A DNA stretch of 38,481 nt, taken from a virus. This document shows, piece by piece, positions 27,600 to 37,000 of the stretch. The stretch covers positions 1-38,481 of the IMG/VR virus record IMGVR_UViG_3300029319_000156, one strand, 5' to 3'. Positions within the stretch are counted from its first letter, which is position 1; each line of letters opens with the position of its first letter. The notes under the pieces were generated by a model. The model saw nothing but the letters and a program-made list of their open reading frames with translations, did no database searches and was not told the DNA's origin. The translations under genes were made by a program, and so were the position numbers.

Positions 27600-27998
27600 T
27601 TAAAGGACTTCTGGACTTAAGTTAAATTCCAAAGATATTGAATCTAATAAATTTAAAGTCGCTATCTCATATTCAATAATAATGCCAATTGCATTTGGAT
27701 CTCTAACATTATCATAGCTATCGTCAATTACTAATTTTAATATATTGATGTATGGCAAATATTTTCCAACCTGTTGCCGGATATCCGCTTCAATTTTAGA
27801 GTAAGTTATAGGCACTGCACTTTCAAAAAAGTACCTCTGTAGTCCAACCCCAAATGTTGGATCCATAACTCTTTCGCCAGGGATTGTTAATAAAAGCATT
27901 TTTAAATTTTGATTGGCAACCTCACGATAGGTTTGATTTAAGCCTATTCCATCGTTATCATCTATCATTAAAGGCAATTTTGGTGAATATCCTGGCAT
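27600..27998 (-). CDS. Baseplate wedge protein, gp25/GPW-like
   Basis: A 132-residue protein of the gp25 / GPW family, the small wedge subunit related to P2 gpW and type VI secretion TssE that nucleates sheath assembly at the baseplate. Visible marks are the helix NQTYREVANQNLKMLLLT (21-38), the core turn PGERVMDPTFGVGLQRYFFE (40-59) corresponding to the conserved EPR-type loop, and the helix-strand IEADIRQQVGKYLPYINI before IIIEYEI. The length matches the family (T4 gp25 is 132 residues). Its Shine-Dalgarno TAAGGAGAA (28004-28012) contains the stop codon of the upstream giant gene, so the two are translationally linked. The following gene is the gp6-like wedge protein. Confidence 0.93.
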   Translation of the reverse strand: MPGYSPKLPLMIDDNDGIGLNQTYREVANQNLKMLLLTIPGERVMDPTFGVGLQRYFFESAVPITYSKIEADIRQQVGKYLPYINILKLVIDDSYDNVRDPNAIGIIIEYEIATLNLLDSISLEFNLSPEVL

Positions 27999-28003
27999 AC
28001 AAG

Positions 28004-28012
28004 TTCTCCTTA
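28004..28012 (-). promoter_or_regulatory. Ribosome binding site of the gp25-like gene, fused to upstream stop
   Basis: TAAGGAGAA on the minus strand: the first three bases are the stop codon of the 3484-residue gene and the rest is a strong Shine-Dalgarno 5 bp before the gp25 ATG. Ribosomes finishing the giant protein would stop on the initiation region of gp25. Confidence 0.85.
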
Positions 28013-31000
28013 ATCGTCGTCATCCATTGGCTCAAAATCAAGCTGGCCTTGAGCGACTAATCTCTGATAAGCCTCGTGCTTTTCTTTACACAATATTTCA
28101 ATATCGTCTGGCAGGTCATCATCAGTAGAGCGCTCTGATATATCTGCCATATCACCAAAACTAATATCTCGATATAATCCAAGAACTAAATATGCTACGC
28201 CGAATGGAGTTAATGGTGGGCCGATGCCAGGTCCGAGAGGGGGAGGCGGGAATCCACAGCCATATGGTAGCATACTAGGTAACATAGCAATACTAATTAG
28301 GGGCACAGGCATATTCTCCAATACATCTTTAAGTGTGTTTTTAATCTTTCTTAATTTCCTGTCCATATCAGTTTGTGCTTTCTCTTTCAACTCTCTTAGT
28401 TTACTAGCAGATAGAGCTGTACCTTCTGGTGCACCAATTTCTTCTATGTGGTCGGCGATATATGTTAAAAATACAGGCTCGACAATACAAGGATCTGCTT
28501 TAGTAGGCAATGTTTCAATTATAATTTTTAATACTTTTAAAATTTTATCAATAATGAGAATGTTTGGATCAAAAGCCTCAGTAACACCTTTAAGAATTTT
28601 AAATGGCGTTTCTAGGAAAAGCTTTAGAATCATTAAACCAAGATTCATTTTCTTAGGTTCAAAATTCTTGCTATTAAATGCATCACTAAACATAGCAGCA
28701 GGGCCACCAAGAGCTGCCAGCTGAGGATCATCAAAATCAAAACCTTCAGCTCCTGAACCTCTTAACGCAGATGTTATCAAGGATTGCAAAATATCTCTGG
28801 TGCCGCTATACATCAATGGTCCTGGACCAAGCTTTGTCATCGTCATCATAATGTTTATTGAGTTTAAAGTAACATATCTTCTTAACGGGAGTGCATAATC
28901 GAACAGAGCATTATATTCTTCTGATTGTTTTATTTGATTTACCAAATCTTCATGAACATATTTATAGTAGAAATCTTCTATATATGGAAGATCACTCTCA
29001 TCCATACTTGGTTCTATAGTGCCAAAGATTCCAGATATTGACTTTTGGCCTAACGACTGTTCGCCATTTTCATCAGTTAAAAACTTTTGTTTGATACTGA
29101 TTTCTTTTTCAACGATTGGTATTGTATAATATTTTCTTGCCGCTGCAGCAGTTTGAGATCCAGGAGCTGTTTCTTCATCAATTTGTTGAGCCGGTACTAA
29201 AATTTGCACCTTGGTCTGTGGTGCTCCATCTAAAGTTCTTAATCCAGCAATAGCGCCACCGGAGTTTGGATCATCGATTAGATATCGACCATTTAGAGAT
29301 GCTCTATTTTGATCTTCCAATATTTCAACAACTTGTTCTGGTATGTTTTCTTCATTCGATACATAACTAAGCCTAAGACCCCAACTTATACTGTTAAAGT
29401 AGCCATCGTCTATTAAGCTGCTTAAAGGTAAATCAACAATATCTTTCATTCTACTAGGCATAATATTCTTTGCAATATTAATTGATTCGATGTCTAATTC
29501 GGCCAGCTCGCTTGCTGCTGCGTATGAATCATCATATTGATTAATAATTTTAAATTCTCTTAATCTATCGAGCACACTCCATACCAGTTGCACTGCACGA
29601 GATGTACCATCAGTCAACAAAGTCGACGGCAGCGAACCAGGATAATCATAATTGTGTTGCATAATATTTGTACATTCTGGAGTCATATTATTATATTCCG
29701 AAAATATTTTATATTCTTCTGGATCATAATCGGCTGGATAACCAATACCTTTAGTGATTGTCTCTTGGGTGGCAGGAGTTAACAGGCCACTATACACTGG
29801 ATGTATTACTTCGTCTAAAGTCCAGTTATCTGTATTTGGCCACCTAGAAGGGTGCTCCTTACCGAGAGGAAGATCTTCCTCTGGAGTTATTGAATGTTGG
29901 GCCGAAACTAAAACCCACTGTTGTAACCAAGTTCGTTTTACATATTGCCAAGTTTCTGGAAGCCAATAGGAATATATAGGATAATGATTAATAAGCTGAG
30001 ATAGCATAGAATACAGACTTGGATAACTAATAACGTCGTAATCTGAATTACCATTGTCTTCTGCAATACAAGTAAACGGTGCTTTGTAGCCTGGCCTATC
30101 TGATGGCGACTCGCCATAAACACTTGGTAAATTAAGTTCAGATATATGCTGATCATCTGACGCCTGCGGAAGACTTAAACCTTTAAGACTAGTATAAACA
30201 AAGCTGTCTTCAGTGTTGACCGCAGTACGAGGATAATATTGCGCAAACCTTTCTTTGTCAATAAGCTGGCCTGACTCGCTACTACTGTATTTAAAAAAGA
30301 ACATTTCTTCTATTGTGCGAATATCATCTAATAAATCATTAAATTTACTAGAAATTTCAAGCAAACCAATGCCTGTAGCGCTATAAGCATTAAAAAAGTC
30401 TTCATAACGAATAAAGTCGTCATTTTGTAAATTAGCACTATAATATGCTATATCATCATGCCATCCATTTTTCCAATGCATCGCATTAAATATTTCCTGA
30501 TTTAATGGTGATATATTTGCTATGCTATCATTAAATTCATCCTGATAATTTTCATATTCCTCTATAATTTGTTGATTTGATTCGGTTTGTTGTTCTATTG
30601 TTTGTTCAGCAGAGTCTACTGCTTGTTGTAATTTAATTTGAAGTTCGTATATGCTTTTTAAAAATTTAGAATATTCTTTCATATTGACATAATTTACAAG
30701 TCCAGTATTCCAATTATAAAGATCGTCTTCAATACTAACAGAATCGTATAAAACCTCAACTTGGCCGGGCTCAGTATTAGCCAAGCCAACAGCATATTGA
30801 GCGTTTATAAATGGAGCTATTAGCAAATTTACTGGTCGATATAAATCAGAGTTTTCAAAACCACTTTGTTCATCATAACTATAATTTTGCACAATAGCGC
30901 TAGCCTCTTCGCTGTCGTAACCTAAGTCTTTTAATTCTTCAATTAATATAGCATGATTATTATAAGCTTTGTCTTTAACTCTAAGATATGGCTCTAAAAT

Positions 31001-34000
31001 AAAAAAGCTTTCTTTTTCAAGAACATCTGTAAACAAAGTCTCTCTATTTTTTTGATGATAAAAATCACGAGCATCTGTAATGGTATCAAAGCCTAGCGTA
31101 TTTATTTCATCTTCAATGACATTATATAGCGGCGCAACATCTTCAATAGCCTGATCGCCAAGAATAGCGGGCATCGGCGATGGTATAGCATGTGGCGGCT
31201 CCCCTGGGTAAAGAATAACTTCAAACTGGTCATTTGCCAGATTATAGGGAAAAACGTGCTTTGGCTGATTTAAAACAGCTAAGCTTAAAAACTTATCTTT
31301 ATTATAATCATATAATTCATTATTTTTTATGCTGGAAGCTAAAATCATTCTAAACTGGTCACTAACGTCTGCAAATTGCTCTTGAGTTAAGAATTTGATA
31401 CAATCATAGCCAGTTGTTAACTTTGGCAGAATTTCGTCACCTCTTTCTGACCTTTTAAAAATTATTGATTTTGCTATGTCTTTACCCTCAGTATATATTC
31501 TTCTTTCAAGCAAGTCATCTTTAATAAACTTCATCAAGTATTCAAGAAATACTTTATCATCAAAATAATCTTCTACTTTAAACTTAGCCAGCATGAAAAG
31601 AGTATTTAAAGAAGAGTTTACAACAAAAGTTCGAATATACATTTTAAGAGCCATTTCCGAAACAGCTTGTTGAAGCGGTGGTGTGTCGCTTGGTCCAGTT
31701 TCGCATTCTTTTGCTGTCGCTTCAGTATAAGACTTAATAGCCTCATCAATAAATTTATCTGGATTCAATAAGCTAGCTACTTTAACGCCTCCTTCGTAAA
31801 CTCTAACTGGTATACCGCACTCGTCTTTAGCGTCGCGACTTGCAGGTGTCAAGTCTAAGTTTTCTAATTCAGTTTTTTTAAAAAACTTAGATAATGATAT
31901 TTGCTTTCTCATTTTAAAAATTAAATCTCTTCTTATATCTTGATAAAGATTGTCCATTGCTTCTTTTTGCAATTCATCTTCTGATAAGTTTAAAGAGTTA
32001 GAAATAATTTTATCAAACATAATGAGCTGAGGTGCGAATTGGCCGTCAAATGAGCCAAGGTCTGTTCCCGTAGCTAGCATATCATTTTGTTTCGCGTAAA
32101 TTTGAACTGATTCGTTGATGTATCTCGAATTTTCAAAAATAAATCTTTCACCTTTTTCTCTGATATCGATATAAAAACTATCAATTAAAGCGTCGACACT
32201 TAGAGTTTTATAAATTAATTTGTTATTACCCTTTCTCGGCACCTGTAAAATAACAGAAGATTCTTCAAGATTTATTCTTACTTCAAATCTAGATTTTAAA
32301 GCTTTTCTTAAGCTATTGGCAACAAACTTATCAGCCGATAAATTCTTTAGAATATTAGCGTCAACAGCTCCTTGGCCAACGGGCGCAGTAGACCAGAAAG
32401 ATGAGAATAATTCGTCTTTAACTTTTTGTGTGCTAGGAGGACTTTCACCTTGATCAATATTAATCTTCTTGCCAAAAACATCTTTTCCTAGTTTTTCAGA
32501 CTCAGAGGGGCCTTGATTTTTTGATATTTCTTCTGCTAGTTTTGTTTGTTTTTCTGCATCTAAATTATCAAGCTGATTTGGAGCAGCAGTTTCTTCGCCA
32601 CTTTCATTTGTCTCTACTCCAAGCGGGATGGTTGCCTTTAAACATTGTAAAGCAAAAGTAGGAATTGATGCGATCCCATCCGATGAGCCATTCCCTGAGT
32701 TGCCAGAACTTTCTGCTTCAGATAAGGCTTTTAAAATGTCTGGCAAAGATTCAATTGCTTGGTCTAAATCAAATAATTTATTATCTTCTATTAGCGCCGG
32801 TACAAAGTATCCTGTGTCGGCATTAAAAACCATGGTGACAGAATCTGCGATGTCCTGCAGCATTCTTTTGAGCGCTGCCTGAAGACCGGGAAGCTTTTCT
32901 TTCATATCTGCAATGTCAGAACAAATTTCTGGTAGAGTAAAGTCTAAATTTGCTAGGCCTTGGACTGCATTAATCGTATCGTCTCTTTCTCGTTGCAACA
33001 TTTCTTTGCATTGTTCTTCAGTTAGTCCTGCTTTCAAACAATCACTTAATTTTCTATTCTCAATTAAATCAGGAGGACAATACTTATCTCCAAACGTTGG
33101 TACAGGATTTGCAAATTTACCATCCCTTACATCTAGACAAATTTGAGGATCAGCATATTTTCCAAGAACCATTAAAAATTCTCTTAAATCATCTTCAGAA
33201 GGCAACATTGATGATATTGGCTCATATCTTTCTTCTAAAAATTCTCTTACAGTCACCATTAAAACAAAGCCACCTTCACCGTTAAAAAGTGAACAAAGCT
33301 GGGTTGGTGTAAACAGAAGAGACATTTCATCAACAACTTCCCAATAACTATACGTTGCGCCGGGTGCTGAGGAGCCATTTGGCGTTACATCAAACGGCAA
33401 ATTCCAATCATTAAGCTCGCCTTGCAACTCTCTCAGTCTATCTTGCAATTCACCTAAGTCTGGAAGTTCAACGCTTGAGTTTGGACGTCCATTAAATATA
33501 TCAGACGCTGTTAGATCACCAAATCCCTCGTTTCTACCTTTAGACTCTGCATCATCACACGCTTCATTAATAAATTGTGCTAATATCTTAATTGTGCCAG
33601 TGATAAGCTCTTCAAGCATTTGTTCTAGAGCAGTCTCCATCATCAGCTTAAGCAAGCCATCAGGATCTCCAGTCCTTCTTACTAAGCCTCTAAAGCTATC
33701 AATATTGACTTCTGGTGGTGTTGGAATTTCAGGTATATTTGCTGCATTAAACATGGCAGCAAATGAACCATCAAGGGCACCTTTAATTAATTGTTTTAAA
33801 ACTTGTCTTGTTGGAGGTGGAACAAATTCTAATAACAGATCAATAAACTTCTCCATAACAATGCCACAATCAGGATCCTCGGTTAGAAGTTTAACCAACC
33901 GATCGCCATTAAACTCAGGATTTAGTGATACATTTGTTGGGAATCTACCAGTAGCTCTAAATTGCTGCCAAGCCTCTTCAACCGTTCTAGGAAATGGATA

Positions 34001-37000
34001 AACCTCTGTAATTGTTGATAGATAGCTATCTGGTGCAAATAAATTATTTTCTAAAAATTTTGTTCTTATTTCAGTTATCTCTGCGTTGTAACACTCAGTA
34101 TATCTTCTTAATGAATCTCTCAGATTTGCTGCTAACTTTTCATCGGCTATTTTGTCAATGTAATCATCGCCAGGCCACATTGTTAAATCTTCAACTCCAG
34201 CATTCGCTAGATTTGTTATTAATTCATTTCTCAAATCATTACATTTTGCTTCAACTTTAACAACTAAATTTGCCATTTGTGTCGCTTGTTCTTCTTCAGT
34301 ACCCTCGCTACCAGTATATTGATCTTTTCCCTCTCCGATGACAGGTTCTTCTTCGGCAGAAGACATACAATTAGCATACTTAATTTTTAATGCATCTTGA
34401 TCTTGAATTAATTTTTGAATATCGCCAATTACTGCAGTGGAACCACCAACAACCACTTGCGCTTCTGACGCAGCAATTTTTCGTCCTATTTTTATTATTT
34501 CAGCATATATTCTGTCACAAGGCCCTGGTGCACCGAGGCGACAGTAAAATCCTGCTGGAGGTCGAGGACCTATGAAATTTAATTTATTTGCTTGTGAAGG
34601 ATCTAGTAACTCATCTAATTTTTTAGCCTCAGCGCTATTAGCCAAACCATCAACAACAGATTTTGCAAATTTAAATTGTTTGTTTGTAACAGTTCCGACT
34701 GATACAACTTGATCAGAAGGATCATTGCCCAAAAACCAAACACTTTCATCAGTCGCTGCTATCTGTCCAGCTCCTATAAGCCAATTTTTAGTGGCTAACT
34801 CTGTCTTTGGGCCAAATATGCCATCAATTGGAAAATCTGTTTTAAACCAAGTCTCTCCTGGCTCGCCTGGCCAATATTGTTGAGCAGTGCCCTTTGCATA
34901 CGAAGCTGGATTAAAATGAGAGGATGGATTTTCTGGGTCATCGTAGAGATAATATTTATTATCTCCCTCTTGTCTAATTCCTGCATAGGCTGATGGCGCA
35001 TTTGCAACTGGAATTTCATCGCCAGCAGGAAAATCTGCGGAAGGAGGATTAATATTAAATGCATTTGTAGCAACAAGAAACTGTTGCCATTTTGTAACTT
35101 GATAATCTAATCCTGCTTTTTTATCGCGAGAGCCTTCTTTCAATAAAATTGCATCTGGATCGCCATTAGGTTGAGCATCCGCACTTGATGGGGTTTCTTC
35201 CCCTGTTGTTTCTGGATCTCCTTGGTCGTCAAGATATTTTCCATATACATTATCTAGAGCGGCTTTTGTGAGGCCTTCAAGCGGATAGCCATCAATACTT
35301 ATGCCGCCGGCACCAGCTTCACCAATATCAATAGTATCAGATGTGGCAATTTCATTAAACTTTTTTGCTTGCTCCTCGGTTTCTGGTCCAAAAATCCCAT
35401 CTACTGCTAGCGGCTCAGGATTATAAGCTGGTGTTAACAACCCTCCGTATTCAGGTATCCAAGCATTAAGACCCTGTTGTGCTTTTTTAACAACTTCAGG
35501 ATCATTTTGAAAATCAAAATCAATTCCATAGTTTGATATCTTATCTTTAAAGACTCCTTTAAATATTTTTGGAATCATTGAAGTTCTTATGGCAACTATC
35601 TGCAGATGCGCTTCAACACCAGAAGATTCACTAGACTCGCCAGATTCATTAGGTTCATCAGGCTCACTAGGCTCATCAATAGTTTCACTTGAAGCGGCGT
35701 CAGAGGCGGGAACTTCTTGAGCACCTGTAATGGTGCCTGTTGTGCCATCATAGTTTCCTATGCCAGGTATTTCTTGTTCTGGTGTTTTTTCATATTCTAA
35801 GAATAAAGCCTCTGATAAAACTTTTGTTGTGCATTTAGTTTCTGCGGATGCAAGAATATCGCCGATAAACTGTATTGCTTTTTGTGTGTCTTTAAAAACA
35901 TCTCCCAGGCCAATAGCAATCATAACATCTTCAACAGTTGGCAGTTGTTTCATTAAGCAATTCATGATTGCATCGGCTAGTGGCTTTACACCAATCTTAT
36001 TTATGATCATATTATAGGCTTGTTCTAAACCTTGAATTCTCTTTGATATTTCTTCAATGTTTTGGACGTGAGCATCCATTGTTTCAAAAGTTGTCTTTTT
36101 AGTTTTAATGTGCACTTTGTTTTTGCCTGGATCAGCTCTAAGATCTTTTTCAATTTTGATCATTTCAGGTTCTGAATATGGTCCTTCCTTAAATTCAAAT
36201 TCTTTAATTTTTGAGTCTTCCCTAGAGCTGGATGGCAATATGAAAGCATCCTTATAAACATATTCTATAACCCACTCTGTCCATGGCTTTCTTTTTGCAG
36301 GATCATCTTTAAATTCAGTAACGATACCTATTTTTTCGTTTTGTGAAACATTTGAAGACTCATCATCTCGTGCAGGCGAGTCTTCTGTCCTAGTTGCCTC
36401 ACCACTGCCCTTTTCTGCTGCTATTTGACCAAAAACTGGATCAGCCCTAACATCAAAAGCATTATGTATAAAGAAGTTCATTCTCTGTAATTTTAAAGCA
36501 CTTCTTTGTGAATGATATTTCAAGCCAATATTTAGTGGCTGGCCATTAAACAGAATGTAAACTAATTGATATTCGGTATTCCATCCAAACTCAATAACAT
36601 CTTCTGGCTGTGGGTCTTTCGGGCTTGAAGTTGGGCTGGAGTCAGTACAAGGTTCGCCATTGTAATCATAATCATTAATTTTTAAAAATTCTTCAAAAGA
36701 TGTTTTCCATAGATCTAATCTTTCAGATTCTTTTAATAAATCTAGCGGCCCACGTATTGGGCCAAATGGAAATGATGCAATTCTTCCTTCTGAATCTTGC
36801 TTTATAGCTGCGTCATAGTAAGCCATAATTTCTTTTAAGGCTTCTATATTTTCTTGCAAGTGACCAAATCTACAAGTCAATGTATTAGAAGGGACAAAAT
36901 TATTAATTTTTATAAAATCAGGCACCGAAGCTTGGGGCAAGTATGCAGCATCCAAAAACATTTGCTGTGCCGCAGTAACTTGCTTCTTACTTCCAATCAA

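Noticed and set aside
28224-28724. 166-residue plus-strand open frame inside the 3484-residue gene
   Set aside because: It lies opposite a long coding frame, has no ribosome binding site and no recognisable protein pattern; it is a shadow frame, like the other plus-strand frames.
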